A stretch of DNA of 64,000 nt from Kangiella sp. HZ709 (GCF_009674675.1 NZ_WKJC01000002.1:372001-436000), one strand, 5' to 3'. Counted from the first letter of the stretch, positions 17,041-26,855 are shown. Translations and numbers: made by a program. Notes: generated by a model from the letters alone, not told the origin.

Positions 17041-17469
17041 ATGAAAAAGGTGTTATCGATTTTTAATGTTTCAATCATCAGTCTATTATTAGTTGCTTGC
17101 CCAAACGAAAGTAATTCAGGTAAGTCTGAAAAAATAGCTAACTATGGAGCTACTCAGGATGGTTTAAAGTCCATGCATAATGACATCTATGAACTAATTA
17201 AAGATAAGAGCTGTCAGCAAGACTCTGATTGTGGGGTTGTTGGGCTAGGCGCCCGTGCTTGTGGCGGACCAGACAGTTATGCGGTTTACTCGAAAGCGAA
17301 CATCGATGCTGAGCAACTTCAGAGCATGACAAAACAACTTGAAAGCCTGCATAAAACTTATAACCAAGAAAACCAAATCATGAGTATTTGTATGATGGAA
17401 CCTAAGCCTGGGTTTGCTTGCATTGACAATCAGTGTAAGACCAAAGCTGCCTCTAACTTAATTCAATAA
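17041..17469 (+). CDS. Small cysteine-rich lipoprotein
   Basis: 142 residues. A lipoprotein signal ends in LLLVACP, with the lipidated Cys at residue 20. The mature protein has paired cysteines (DKSCQQDSDC, then GARACGGP, then CMMEPKPGFAC and CKTKA) that could form disulfides in the periplasm. The CQQDSDCG...GACGG pattern is recurrent in secreted small proteins of unknown function. Its 3' end overlaps that of convergent bioD by 12 bases. Function not recognised. Confidence 0.72.
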   Translation: MKKVLSIFNVSIISLLLVACPNESNSGKSEKIANYGATQDGLKSMHNDIYELIKDKSCQQDSDCGVVGLGARACGGPDSYAVYSKANIDAEQLQSMTKQLESLHKTYNQENQIMSICMMEPKPGFACIDNQCKTKAASNLIQ

Positions 17470-18135
17470 CCAATCTAACTGCTGAATTTTTGGATTTTCG
17501 CTATCAGCTTGAAATTCGATTTCAGCTAATAATGGCTCAGAAAAATGGTTTTCTAGCCAATCTAAATTCTCGCGATAAACCTGCATATCACTAGTTAACT
17601 GATTGGCAACCCAACCTTTAATAGATAGACCTTTCGCTCGGATTGATTCTGCGGTTAATTGAGCATGATTCAAACAGCCTAATTTCATCCCCACCACCAG
17701 TATGACTTCATAATTGTTTTGCGCGACCCAATCCGCATACGTTTCTGACTCATTAAGCGGTGTTAACCAGCCACCAGCACCTTCAATTAATACTAGCTCA
17801 GCATCAGGCACAATGATGCTATTTGATAATGAAGCACAATTTAAGTCGACATTAGCCTGCTTTGCAGCAATATGTGGTGCAATAGGGTCAGCAAAAACCA
17901 AAGGGTTAACTTGAGAGTATTTTAAACTCAAACTTGAGGCTTTCATTAGTTGCTTAGCATCTGAGTTCACCAAGCCGCTATAGGAGCCCATTACTTCAAA
18001 CTGGCTGTCTGAAGCTATTGGCTTTAAGCCTGCTACTAAATGACCTTTATCAGCCAAGGCTTTTAAGATGTAATGGGTCGCAAAGGTTTTGCCAATTTCA
18101 GTATCAGTCCCAGTTACGAAATAAGTCTTTGTCAT
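17458..18135 (-). CDS. bioD: Dethiobiotin synthetase BioD
   Basis: 225 residues. P-loop GTDTEIGKTFATHY at residues 8-21, substrate-binding GLKPIAS at 37-43, and the GAGGWLTPL loop near 118. BioD forms the ureido ring of dethiobiotin from 7,8-diaminopelargonate, CO2 and ATP. It is separated from bioC by an oppositely oriented coiled-coil gene, so it has its own transcript. The region 18136-18251 has no BirA-like operator that I can see. Confidence 0.95.
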   Translation of the reverse strand: MTKTYFVTGTDTEIGKTFATHYILKALADKGHLVAGLKPIASDSQFEVMGSYSGLVNSDAKQLMKASSLSLKYSQVNPLVFADPIAPHIAAKQANVDLNCASLSNSIIVPDAELVLIEGAGGWLTPLNESETYADWVAQNNYEVILVVGMKLGCLNHAQLTAESIRAKGLSIKGWVANQLTSDMQVYRENLDWLENHFSEPLLAEIEFQADSENPKIQQLDWLLN

Positions 18136-18251
18136 TTTGTGCTCTAATTGGTAAATTTAAACTATTGTGTCGATTTGTAGCTCAGTAGCTATTGAATTTT
18201 AACATAAGGATATACACTTAATAACAGTTGCACAGGTAATTTGAGAACAAT

Positions 18252-18977
18252 ATGGAAACTGCTTCAAATTTTTTAGCCGATAATGTTTTATTACTCGGCA
18301 TTATTATCATCACCGGATTAGTGATTGCAGTCGTCTATGCAGCATTAAAACACGCTGTAGTAAGACAGCTAGAATCTAATATTTCCGAGTTGAATACTGT
18401 ACTAGAAACAAACACAAAAAATATTGCCAAAAAGCAACAATTATTAGATTCAAAAACGGAAGCCCATGATGAGCTTAAACGCTCTTTACAAGATTTATCT
18501 AATCGCCATACTGACTTAAGACACCAATTTAATGACTCTCAGAAAAGCTTGCTAGATACTCAAGAAAGTTTCGATAAAACCCATCAAGACTATTTAAACT
18601 CTATGCAAACTATCGCCAGCAATAGCAAAGAGCATGAGCTCGCATTACAGGCATTGAAAAATAGTTTAGAAAAGAAAGTTATTGATGCCGAGAAAGAAGC
18701 CGATAAAAAAATCGATAATTTCCAAGAAAACTATAGAGCCGAATTTGAACACTTAAAAAAGAGTCATAAGCGACTGGTTCAAGCTAATCAGACTATGAGT
18801 AAAACTGCTGATAATTTACGTAGCGAACGCGATTTTTATCGCACAGAATTTCAAACCTTACGTAATTTTCTGCATAATTCGCAAATGGATAAGGCCAAAG
18901 AACTAGTGAATCAACATGCCGATAAACTAGCTGAAAATAATAAAGTTATTAAGCTAACCAGTAATAAGAAAGATTAA
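18252..18977 (+). CDS. Membrane-anchored coiled-coil protein of unknown function
   Basis: 241 residues. One N-terminal transmembrane helix (about 12-32, NVLLLGIIIITGLVIAVVY) is followed by about 190 residues of almost continuous heptad coiled coil, rich in Lys, Asn, Gln and Leu. This resembles RmuC-like or zapG/YhcB-like scaffold proteins in layout, but no family signature is present. It is inserted on the opposite strand between bioC and bioD and overlaps the 3' end of bioC by 4 bases. No function is assigned. Confidence 0.75.
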   Translation: METASNFLADNVLLLGIIIITGLVIAVVYAALKHAVVRQLESNISELNTVLETNTKNIAKKQQLLDSKTEAHDELKRSLQDLSNRHTDLRHQFNDSQKSLLDTQESFDKTHQDYLNSMQTIASNSKEHELALQALKNSLEKKVIDAEKEADKKIDNFQENYRAEFEHLKKSHKRLVQANQTMSKTADNLRSERDFYRTEFQTLRNFLHNSQMDKAKELVNQHADKLAENNKVIKLTSNKKD

Positions 18978-19804
18978 AGCTCAATACCATATTCATGGTA
19001 GTCCATCGGTATTTCCTCTCGCCCAAAAGCATGGCCGTATACCAACTCGTAAGTCGCTGGTAGCTCCCCGTTGGAGAGCTTAAATTGTTGGTATTCCTTT
19101 TCCAACTTGCGGATAACCGCTGGGCTGGTTAAACCTTTCCTTCGCTGCTTATCAACATTATGCGCACCTATATTTTTTAAATCTCGCATTAGTTCTAGCG
19201 CTTTATCATAACCAATCACCACCGCTTCATTGTCTACCACCGGATCTAACATAGCGGCATTAAGCATCGCATCACCCAAATGGTGCATATCCATAAAATC
19301 ATTCACGTGCTTATGCTCATCTATACTTTTCCAAGAGGTTTTTAACTCAAATAAAGTATCTGGGCCTAAGCTGGTAAAGAGTAATAAGCCATTAGGCTTT
19401 AACACTCGATGCAATTCTTTGAACAGTAGATCTAGTTGCTCAATCCATTGAAAAGTTAAATTAGAAAATATCAAGTCTTGGCTATTGGATTCTAACGGAA
19501 TTTCTAATGCATCTGCACAAATATAATTTTCACCAGTCGATTGTTGCCGGCAATAGTCAACCATACCTTGAGCAATATCCAGCCCTACTACTTGCGCACT
19601 AGGATATTTTTGTTTTAACGCCCGAGTGCAATGACCGGTGCCACTACCAATATCTAAAATAGTTTTTGGCGCTAATTTGAAATAATCCAAACGTTCGAAA
19701 AGTCTATCGCCAGCTATTCGCTGAAAAAAGGCAGCGTCATCATAAGTTTTTGCAGCATCGCTAAAAGAGTTGGCTACATCTTTATGATCAATTTGATTAA
19801 CCAT
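18974..19804 (-). CDS. bioC: Malonyl-ACP O-methyltransferase BioC
   Basis: 276 residues. SAM motif I LDIGSGTGHCTRALK near residue 49, motif II VVGLDIAQGM, and LIFSNLTFQWIEQ near 110, which is characteristic of BioC. It methylates malonyl-ACP so that fatty-acid synthesis can build pimeloyl-ACP. The start overlaps the bioH stop by 8 bases, so it is the last gene of bioB-F-H-C. Confidence 0.95.
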   Translation of the reverse strand: MVNQIDHKDVANSFSDAAKTYDDAAFFQRIAGDRLFERLDYFKLAPKTILDIGSGTGHCTRALKQKYPSAQVVGLDIAQGMVDYCRQQSTGENYICADALEIPLESNSQDLIFSNLTFQWIEQLDLLFKELHRVLKPNGLLLFTSLGPDTLFELKTSWKSIDEHKHVNDFMDMHHLGDAMLNAAMLDPVVDNEAVVIGYDKALELMRDLKNIGAHNVDKQRRKGLTSPAVIRKLEKEYQQFKLSNGELPATYELVYGHAFGREEIPMDYHEYGIEL

Positions 19805-20585
19805 GGTGCTTCGCCTGCAAAAAGTTAATCACATCTTGGGTAAACTCAGCGCGGTTAGTTAAAAAAGGCGCGTGACTGGCTTTGGAATAAATTTTGTATT
19901 CTGCCACCGGATCGAGCTCATTAATGGTTTGCGCAACCTTATTGGGAATTAACGAATCTAGTCTTCCATAAAGCCTTAATCTCGGCATGCTCAAATCTTT
20001 TAGCGCCTGGCGCAAATCAACTTTATTTAACATTTGTAGTCCGTGACGTAATGCTTTAGTTGCGGGCGTTCCATGAATAAATACCGTTTCACGGAGAAAT
20101 TTAATATCTTCTTTTTGCGTAGCGCTGCCCATAGCTTGAATTGCTAAGAAGCGAATAATAGTCCCTTGGTAATCTTCTTCTAAAAAACGGCAGAAAGAAT
20201 CCATGATGTTTGCTTTCATCGCATGCGGCCAATCTTCTGATTGAACAAACTTAGGACTAGAAGCAACCGTTATTAATTTGCTTACTTTTTTAGGGTGATT
20301 AATCGCAATATTGGTTGCCACTAACCCCCCAAGTGACCAACCTAAATAATGCGCTTTTTCAGGCGCAACTTTTAAGACTTGGTCGGTTAATAAAGATAAA
20401 TCGTAGTCAGCACTTGGAATTGGCGAGCGGCCAAATCCTGGTAAATCAATTAAGTGTACCCGAAAGTGCTGAGTTAACTGTTCCAGCAATAATTGCCATA
20501 TACCTGAATGCAAACCCCAACCATGTAACAAGACTAGATCTTCACCTTGACCATGGGATTCTATGAATGGTTTTAATTGTGACAC
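19797..20585 (-). CDS. bioH: Pimeloyl-ACP methyl ester carboxylesterase BioH
   Basis: 262 residues. Alpha/beta hydrolase with HGWGLHSGIW at the oxyanion region, nucleophile elbow LGWSLGGL near residues 80-87, Asp in YGRLDSLIP, and His in KASHAPFL. It ends chain elongation by hydrolysing pimeloyl-ACP methyl ester. The stop of bioF directly abuts its start, so bioF-bioH-bioC translation is probably coupled. Confidence 0.95.
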   Translation of the reverse strand: MSQLKPFIESHGQGEDLVLLHGWGLHSGIWQLLLEQLTQHFRVHLIDLPGFGRSPIPSADYDLSLLTDQVLKVAPEKAHYLGWSLGGLVATNIAINHPKKVSKLITVASSPKFVQSEDWPHAMKANIMDSFCRFLEEDYQGTIIRFLAIQAMGSATQKEDIKFLRETVFIHGTPATKALRHGLQMLNKVDLRQALKDLSMPRLRLYGRLDSLIPNKVAQTINELDPVAEYKIYSKASHAPFLTNRAEFTQDVINFLQAKHHG

Positions 20586-21743
20586 TTAAGCAACCTTTAA
20601 ACTTTTAGATAAATTATCGACTAATTGTTCTATATGAGATTTATTGTGCGAAGCGCTTAATGTTATGCGTAAACGCGCAGTATGGATTGGCACCGTTGGC
20701 GGTCTTATGGCTAACGCCAAAATACCCTTATCTTTTAATTCCTGACTGATCCTTAGGGCTTTATCGTTATGTTTTAACAACAAAGGTTGGATAGCAGTTT
20801 CAGAATCCATTAGAGGCAGATCTTGTTCGAATGCCAAAGCTCTAAAGTATCGAATATTCTTTTTTAATTGCTCTCTCCGTTCTGGCTCCGATTGAATTAG
20901 CATTAAACCGGCGCGATTAGCGGCTGCAATAGCCGCTGGCATAGCCGTCGTGTAAATATAACTTCGAGCAAATTGAATAAGGCTCTCAATAAGATCTTTA
21001 CTACTTGCTACAAAAGCACCAAAGCCACCAATGGCTTTGCCTAATGTCGCCATATAAATTTCTGCTTCAGATTGCTCTAAAGCAAAATGCTCTAAGCTAC
21101 CTTTACCTTGATTTCCTAATACTCCAAAGCCATGAGCATCATCGATCATTAAACTCGCTTTATGTTTTTGTTTCATTTCGACTAGTTCATTAATTGGCGC
21201 TATATCCCCATCCATACTAAAAACGCCGTCACTCACAATCAGCTTAGTTTCCGCGGCATGTTGCAACTGTCTTTCTAGAGAGGCCATATCCTTATGTGCA
21301 AAACGACTATTTTTAGCTTCACTAGCGATCCCGCCATCAATTAAAGAAGCATGATTTAACTTGTCTTGTACGATTAAATCCCGTTTATCTAACAGCGAGG
21401 TTAATACGCCTAAATTAGCCATAAACCCGGTGGAAAATAATAACGCTTTCTCCGTCCCTAGAAACTCTGCTAGCTCTTCTTCAAGTTGGTGATGCTCATG
21501 AGAATGCCCCACAATTAAATGGGAAGCGCCACTTCCAGCCCCTATAGTTTTAGAACTAGTTCTAATTGCTTCAATCAGTTTTGGGTGGTTAGCTAAGCCA
21601 AGGTAATCATTACTACTAAAGTTCAACAGGGTTTGCCCATTAACTGTTACTTTAGCGCCTTGGGGGCTATCTAAAGTTAACCGCTGACGGATCAAATCCT
21701 GCACTTGGCGTGCTTGTAAGCGCCTTTGTAATTTATTCAACAT
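20586..21743 (-). CDS. bioF: 8-amino-7-oxononanoate synthase BioF
   Basis: 385 residues. PLP-dependent alpha-oxoamine synthase: FSSNDYLGLANHP near residue 48, GAGSGASHLIVG near 92, DDAHGFGVLG with the PLP-pairing Asp, and TLGKAIGGFGAF with the Schiff-base Lys near 234. It condenses pimeloyl-ACP and L-alanine. Second gene after bioB, 26 bp gap. Confidence 0.96.
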   Translation of the reverse strand: MLNKLQRRLQARQVQDLIRQRLTLDSPQGAKVTVNGQTLLNFSSNDYLGLANHPKLIEAIRTSSKTIGAGSGASHLIVGHSHEHHQLEEELAEFLGTEKALLFSTGFMANLGVLTSLLDKRDLIVQDKLNHASLIDGGIASEAKNSRFAHKDMASLERQLQHAAETKLIVSDGVFSMDGDIAPINELVEMKQKHKASLMIDDAHGFGVLGNQGKGSLEHFALEQSEAEIYMATLGKAIGGFGAFVASSKDLIESLIQFARSYIYTTAMPAAIAAANRAGLMLIQSEPERREQLKKNIRYFRALAFEQDLPLMDSETAIQPLLLKHNDKALRISQELKDKGILALAIRPPTVPIHTARLRITLSASHNKSHIEQLVDNLSKSLKVA

Positions 21744-21769
21744 CGATATGTTTCAATAAATTTTAGCTA

Positions 21770-22825
21770 CTAAACTTGGGATGCGTCGTAAAACAATTCT
21801 TTCTTTTTGGGTGCAGGAATTTTTATTTCATCATTAGTAACTTCTGCACCTTCAGGTTGAATCCCTAGTTGTTTGAAGAGTTGCATATCGGCTTCAGCCT
21901 CAGGGTTAGCAGTGGTTAATAATTTCTCACCATAAAAAATAGAATTAGCGCCGGCGGCAAAACAAAGGGTTTGCGTTTCCTTATTCATATCTTCACGACC
22001 AGCGGATAAACGAACGTAAGACTTTGGCATAACAATTCTCGCCGTTGCTATCATGCGTATGAAATCAATTGAGTCTAACTTTTCAACTTTGCCTAAGGGT
22101 GTTCCTTCAACCGCTACTAGCATATTGATAGGGACTGACTGCGGATGCTCAGGCATATTTGCTAACTGTTGAATCAAACCATAGCGATCTTTAGTTTGCT
22201 CGCCCATCCCAATAATTCCACCAGAGCAAACGTTAATACCAGCATCACGGACATTTTGTAGCGTATCCAGACGATTTTCATAGGTTCGTGTTGAAATGAT
22301 TTGCTCATAATACTCAGGCGAGGTATCTAAATTATGATTGTAATAATCTAAACCCGCTTCAGCCAATTGATCCGCCTGCTCATCAGTTAACATTCCCAAA
22401 GTCACACAGGTTTCTAAACCAAGTGACTTAACCTGCTTAACCATTTCCAAAACTACGGTCAAATCTTTTTCCCGCGGTGAACGCCAAGCAGCCCCCATAC
22501 AAAAACGGGTAGCGCCATTTTTCTTCGCTTGCTGAGCTTTAGTGATTACTTCTTCAACCGCCATTAATTGCTCTTTCGACAGTCCCGTATTGTAATGGCC
22601 CGACTGAGGACAATAAGCACAATCTTCAGGACAAGCACCGGTTTTAATACTCAGCAAAGTACTGGTTTGTACTTCATTGGGGTTAAAGTGTTGACGATGG
22701 ATAGTTTGTGCCGCAAACAATAAGTCATTAAAAGGCTGATTATAGATAGCGCCAATTTCATCTAATGACCAATCATTACGTAATTGACCACTGTTCAAAA
22801 TATCTAGATTTACCGGTTTGCTCAT
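21770..22825 (-). CDS. bioB: Biotin synthase BioB
   Basis: 351 residues, normal length. Radical-SAM cluster CPEDCAYC (near residues 54-61), [10 protein letters not shown], and GRED near 271 for the second Fe-S cluster ligand Arg. It inserts sulfur into dethiobiotin. First gene of bioB-F-H-C. Its likely promoter lies in the 230-bp gap to comF, where the BirA operator at 23033-23066 carries a TTGACA on the minus strand (23035-23040). Confidence 0.97.
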   Translation of the reverse strand: MSKPVNLDILNSGQLRNDWSLDEIGAIYNQPFNDLLFAAQTIHRQHFNPNEVQTSTLLSIKTGACPEDCAYCPQSGHYNTGLSKEQLMAVEEVITKAQQAKKNGATRFCMGAAWRSPREKDLTVVLEMVKQVKSLGLETCVTLGMLTDEQADQLAEAGLDYYNHNLDTSPEYYEQIISTRTYENRLDTLQNVRDAGINVCSGGIIGMGEQTKDRYGLIQQLANMPEHPQSVPINMLVAVEGTPLGKVEKLDSIDFIRMIATARIVMPKSYVRLSAGREDMNKETQTLCFAAGANSIFYGEKLLTTANPEAEADMQLFKQLGIQPEGAEVTNDEIKIPAPKKKELFYDASQV

Positions 22826-23032
22826 CGCTGTTTATACCTTATTATAATGATTGCTTAGTTACTTTTTGTCAGTTGCTCTGATATGGCGACTAATCCAAAA
22901 AACTCATTCAGAACGGATATCTGAATGACCAATGCTTATCTAAGCAATTGAATTTAAATGATTTTATATTTTTAATTCGTTAACTTTTTATCATTTGATA
23001 GCGTTCTAAATCGGCATCCATTGATAAAAAAG

Positions 23033-23066
23033 TTGTCAACCAAATAAAAGGATTTATGGTTTACAA
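23033..23066. promoter_or_regulatory. BirA (biotin repressor) operator
   Basis: TTGTCAACC (23033-23041), 16 bases, then GGTTTACAA (23058-23066). This matches the E. coli-type BirA inverted repeat with its 16-bp spacer, with a single mismatch between arms. It is in the bioB/comF divergent region. The left arm contains a minus-strand TTGACA that could be the bioB -35 box; the right arm covers the comF start codon and the spacer covers its ribosome binding site. Biotinoyl-AMP-bound BirA would be expected to repress bioB and perhaps also block comF. Confidence 0.8.
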
Positions 23067-23784
23067 GCGATTTTACCCTGTTTTACTCGATGCAGCCAAT
23101 AGAATTCTGGCAGGTCATTCCTGTGTGCTCTGTGGTCTAAGAGCTGAGTCTCTAACAAGCCCTAAAGCTATCTGCCAAGTCTGCCTAGCAGCTATTCAAT
23201 TGAGTGGAAACTGCTGTTATCAATGCGGTATATCGATTAAAAGTACTGACGGCCAACAAAAGTGCGGCGAATGTTTACACCACCCGAAACCCTATCACCG
23301 ATTAATAGCATCTTGCCATTATGACTTTCCTGTCAATCAAGCCATCAGTCGCTTCAAATTCGATCAGCAATTACACCTTGGGAAGGCTTTGGCAAAAGCA
23401 TTGAGCCAACTTATCTTAGATACTTATCAAGATGATGAGCTACCACAGTTACTCATTCCAATACCGCTGCATCGCAAGAGGCTGGCTGAGCGTGGATTTA
23501 ATCAATCCCAACTCATTGCCAAAACTATAAGTCATAACATATTAATACCCACAGTCGTTAATCAATTGATTAGAGTCAAAAACACACCTCATCAAATTGG
23601 TTTGAAAGCGACTCAACGGAAACAAAATCTAAAGAATGCCTTTAAAGTTAAATCACAACTGCCCAGGCATATCGCCTTGATTGACGATGTAGTGACTACC
23701 GGAAGTACCATCACAGAAGCAACCAAACAATGCCTTAAGCATGGTGCTGAAACGATTGATATTTGGTGTCTTGCTAAAACCTAG
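23056..23784 (+). CDS. comF: ComF family phosphoribosyltransferase-like protein
   Basis: 242 residues. N-terminal zinc-binding CxxC pairs (CVLCG, CQVC, CYQCG, CGEC) precede a phosphoribosyltransferase-type domain with IALIDDVVTTGST near residue 208-220. ComF proteins take part in single-stranded DNA uptake and processing in natural transformation. AAGGA at 23048-23052 supports ATG 23056. Start and ribosome binding site lie inside the BirA operator. Divergence from bioB is a conserved arrangement in gammaproteobacteria. A serine hydrolase gene follows after 42 bp. Confidence 0.92.
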   Translation: MVYKRFYPVLLDAANRILAGHSCVLCGLRAESLTSPKAICQVCLAAIQLSGNCCYQCGISIKSTDGQQKCGECLHHPKPYHRLIASCHYDFPVNQAISRFKFDQQLHLGKALAKALSQLILDTYQDDELPQLLIPIPLHRKRLAERGFNQSQLIAKTISHNILIPTVVNQLIRVKNTPHQIGLKATQRKQNLKNAFKVKSQLPRHIALIDDVVTTGSTITEATKQCLKHGAETIDIWCLAKT

Positions 23785-23826
23785 CTATACTCTTTTTATA
23801 AATTAAAAGTACAAACATGCTTAAAC

Positions 23827-24963
23827 ATGAAAAAAATATTACTGACATTGTTGGCTATTATTGCTGTAGTTATTATAGGCCTATTGGTGACCGGCCATGG
23901 CTATATTCTTACTGCCATTGCCCGTACTTATTTGGTGGGTAACACGACAGCCAATATTAATGATTATCGACAGTTTGATACCCGCGTTATTGAATCTGGA
24001 AAAGCTCAAGCTTGGCCTGAATCTCCTGATTATCCAAAGCCCATTTCTAACAAATTACAAGATCATTTAACCAAGCATAATGCAGCAGCATTTTTGGTGA
24101 TCCACAAAGGGCAGCTGATTAGCGAAAATTACTTCAAGAATTATGACCGTGATAGCAAAACCAATTCTTTTTCTATGGCAAAATCGATTTTAACCATGAT
24201 GTTAGGGAAAGCGATTGAAGAAGGTTACATCGAAAACCTACAGCAACCATTGATTGAATTTTTACCCGAATTTAAAAATGATCCGCTAGGTCAATCTGCA
24301 ACCATTGGTTCACTATCCACTATGACATCTGGTTATGATTGGGATGAGCATTATTACAGTCCATTCAGTCCTACCGTAGAATTATTGTACGGTGATGATG
24401 TAGAAGATTTTGTACTTTCCAGAAGCTTTAGTTCAGAACCAGAACAAACCTTTTATTATTCCAGTGCTTCTACTCAACTACTAGCCATCGTTTTAGACAG
24501 AGCTTTAAAAGCCAAAAATCCAGACTGGACTTTAACAGACTATTTAAGCCAAAAATTGTGGCAACCTCTAGGGATGAATGATGCAGCATTATGGCATTTG
24601 GATGATGAAGGTATGGAGCTCGCTTACTGTTGTATTAGTAGCAACGCTCGTAATTTTGGCAAGTTTGGCCAATTAATGCTGCAAGGTGGTTTTTGGAATA
24701 ACCAGCAACTACTGGACCCCTACTTTATCCAATTAATGAGTGAACCTTTTAAAGTTCCTAACTACGGCTATTCCACTTGGATTAATCAGGACAATGAAGC
24801 GCCTTACTATGCTCTAAGAGGCCATTTGGGACAAAGAGTGATCATTGTTCCAGAATATCAACTAGTAGTGGTTCGATTGGGAGAAACCGATGGCAATGGC
24901 ATCGTTGCTTCCGAGCAGTTTTATATTAAAGAAGCGCTCAAAATGATCGAGACAACAAACTGA
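23827..24963 (+). CDS. Serine hydrolase of the beta-lactamase/class C (S12) superfamily
   Basis: 378 residues. A single N-terminal membrane helix (about 4-22) anchors or exports it. The SxxK nucleophile is SMAKSILTMM (near residue 117-120), followed by the Y-S-S variant of the YxN motif (FYYSSAST, near 210) and HLGQR near 338 in place of K-T-G. Related enzymes are esterases, peptidases or true class C beta-lactamases; without a KTG box a resistance role is unlikely. Probably cotranscribed with comF. Confidence 0.85.
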   Translation: MKKILLTLLAIIAVVIIGLLVTGHGYILTAIARTYLVGNTTANINDYRQFDTRVIESGKAQAWPESPDYPKPISNKLQDHLTKHNAAAFLVIHKGQLISENYFKNYDRDSKTNSFSMAKSILTMMLGKAIEEGYIENLQQPLIEFLPEFKNDPLGQSATIGSLSTMTSGYDWDEHYYSPFSPTVELLYGDDVEDFVLSRSFSSEPEQTFYYSSASTQLLAIVLDRALKAKNPDWTLTDYLSQKLWQPLGMNDAALWHLDDEGMELAYCCISSNARNFGKFGQLMLQGGFWNNQQLLDPYFIQLMSEPFKVPNYGYSTWINQDNEAPYYALRGHLGQRVIIVPEYQLVVVRLGETDGNGIVASEQFYIKEALKMIETTN

Positions 24964-25054
24964 AACAGTTAAATCTCGGCGCTGACAAACAATTACTCGC
25001 GATCCGAACAATTACTGCTACAATGCTTGCACTTTCATTGCCTAGATTAGTCGC

Positions 25055-26383
25055 TTGTTAAATAAAGATCGTTCGAGCCAAGTTCTGCAAATATCGCTGC
25101 CAATAGTGGGTGGTATGATATCGCAAAACATCCTAAATCTAGTCGATGCGGCTATGGTCGGTTCGCAAGGCTCTGCTGCAATCGCTGCTATCGGTATTGC
25201 CGGCTTTATCAACTTTATGGCAGTTGCCTTTTTCATGGGATTTGCCTCAGGCGTGCAAGCCATGGTCGCCCGTCGCATGGGAGAAGGGCGCAAATCTGAA
25301 TCGGCTTATCCTTTAAATGGCGCCTTGATGTTGATCACCATTGCAGCAATTCCAACCAGTATTGTTTTATTTTTTCTAGCACCTGAAATTTTAAATTTCC
25401 TCAATGATGATCCTGAGTTACTACAAGAAGGGACTCCATATTTGCAAGCTCGCTTTGTTGGTATCTGGGCAATTGGCTTAAACTTTAGTTACCGCGGATA
25501 TTGGAGTTCTATTAATAAAACTCAATATTATTTACGCACTTTACTGGTTATGCATGCGCTTAATATTTTCCTGAATTACTGCTTAATTTTTGGTAATTTT
25601 GGCTTCCCAGAACTGGGAACTTTAGGCGCAGGTATTGGCACTACCGTTTCTTTAACTCTAGGTACTTTTTATTATCATTATCTGGCAAAAAAGCATACTT
25701 CAGAGTTTGGTTACTTTAAGCAAATCGCTAGCTGGGCGACACAACAAGATATTATTAAAATCTCACTGCCGTCATCAGTGCAACAACTTTTTTTCGCCGC
25801 CGGTTTTACTGCTTTATTTTGGATCATCGGTGAAGTTGGTACTAATGAGCTAGCAGCAGCAAATGCGATTACTAACGTTATGCTAGTCGGCATTCTACCC
25901 TGTATCGCTTTAGGTATCGGAGCCGCCACTTTAGTGGGGCAAGCTTTGGGACGTAAAGACCCACAAGACGCTTATTTATGGGGTTGGGATGTTTCGAAGA
26001 TGGCGCTGATATTTTCGATTGGCTTAGGGATAATTTTTTATCTCTTTACTGACCCAATAATGAGTATTTTCTTGCGTGAACAAGCTGCTTTAGAGGCGGC
26101 TCATTGGCCGTTTAAACTATCGGCATTAATCATTATTATCGATGCGATTGGGTTAGTGTTTTTAAATGCACTTAGTGGCGCTGGTTATACCAAACCGCCA
26201 ATGTATGTTTCATTAATCACTCAGTGGTTAATGTTCTTACCGATAGCCTATTTCATGCAACAAAACGGTTCTAGCTTTACCCTTATTTGGACGGCTTACG
26301 CTATCTACCGTGTTATACAAACGGTTGCTTTTATTTGGTTATGGCAAAAAAGAAACTGGATGCAAGTTGAAATGAACTCTTAA
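25055..26383 (+). CDS. MATE family efflux transporter
   Basis: 442 residues with about 12 transmembrane segments. The first helix, LQISLPIVGGMISQNILNLVDAAMVG, has the MATE pattern and requires the TTG start at 25055; an in-frame stop lies just before it and the next ATG would lose half of the helix. Internal duplication is visible (ISLPSSVQQLFFAAGF repeats the first half). MATE proteins export cationic drugs or metabolites using Na+ or H+ gradients. The stop is 1 bp from the convergent GNAT gene. No clear ribosome binding site. Confidence 0.92.
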   Translation: MLNKDRSSQVLQISLPIVGGMISQNILNLVDAAMVGSQGSAAIAAIGIAGFINFMAVAFFMGFASGVQAMVARRMGEGRKSESAYPLNGALMLITIAAIPTSIVLFFLAPEILNFLNDDPELLQEGTPYLQARFVGIWAIGLNFSYRGYWSSINKTQYYLRTLLVMHALNIFLNYCLIFGNFGFPELGTLGAGIGTTVSLTLGTFYYHYLAKKHTSEFGYFKQIASWATQQDIIKISLPSSVQQLFFAAGFTALFWIIGEVGTNELAAANAITNVMLVGILPCIALGIGAATLVGQALGRKDPQDAYLWGWDVSKMALIFSIGLGIIFYLFTDPIMSIFLREQAALEAAHWPFKLSALIIIIDAIGLVFLNALSGAGYTKPPMYVSLITQWLMFLPIAYFMQQNGSSFTLIWTAYAIYRVIQTVAFIWLWQKRNWMQVEMNS

Positions 26384-26384
26384 T

Positions 26385-26855
26385 TTATTTCAGCATGTCC
26401 GAAGCTACTGCTTTAGTTAACTGCAAAAAATAATAGTCATACTTATAATCTTTTTCAAAACCATATTCTTTATATAGTTTATGCAACTTGTGGTTTTCTT
26501 TGCGTGTGGTAACTTCAATTCTGATGCCGCCAGCATCATGACAATCTAAACGTATTTGATCCAATAAAGCCTTCGCCATTAAACGTTTTTGATTACCAGA
26601 CTTAAGATAAAAATCGTTTAATATCCAAATCGGTGCTAGACCGATACTAGAAAATGATGGGTACAATAAAACAAAGCCATGCAACTCTTCATCTGTTTGC
26701 ACCAGGTATATTTTAGTTTCATTAGCTTCTAGCCGTTGCTGCAAGTAATTACGCACAGATTCAACATCAGAAGCCTGCTTGAAGTGCTGGCGATAATCAT
26801 CAAATAGTGGAGCTAAGCGCTCTAAGTCATTAATTTCACAGAGTTTTATTTCCAT
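26385..26855 (-). CDS. GNAT family N-acetyltransferase
   Basis: 156 residues from ATG 26855, chosen because GGAG lies 6 nt upstream; the frame could begin five codons earlier at TTG. GNAT features: ELHGFVLLYPSFSS, IWILNDFYLKSGNQKRLMAKALLDQI (the acetyl-CoA loop is less basic than usual), and LYKEYGFEKDYKYDYYFLQL at the C terminus. It probably acetylates a small amine; substrate unknown. Convergent with the MATE gene. Confidence 0.85.
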   Translation of the reverse strand: MEIKLCEINDLERLAPLFDDYRQHFKQASDVESVRNYLQQRLEANETKIYLVQTDEELHGFVLLYPSFSSIGLAPIWILNDFYLKSGNQKRLMAKALLDQIRLDCHDAGGIRIEVTTRKENHKLHKLYKEYGFEKDYKYDYYFLQLTKAVASDMLK

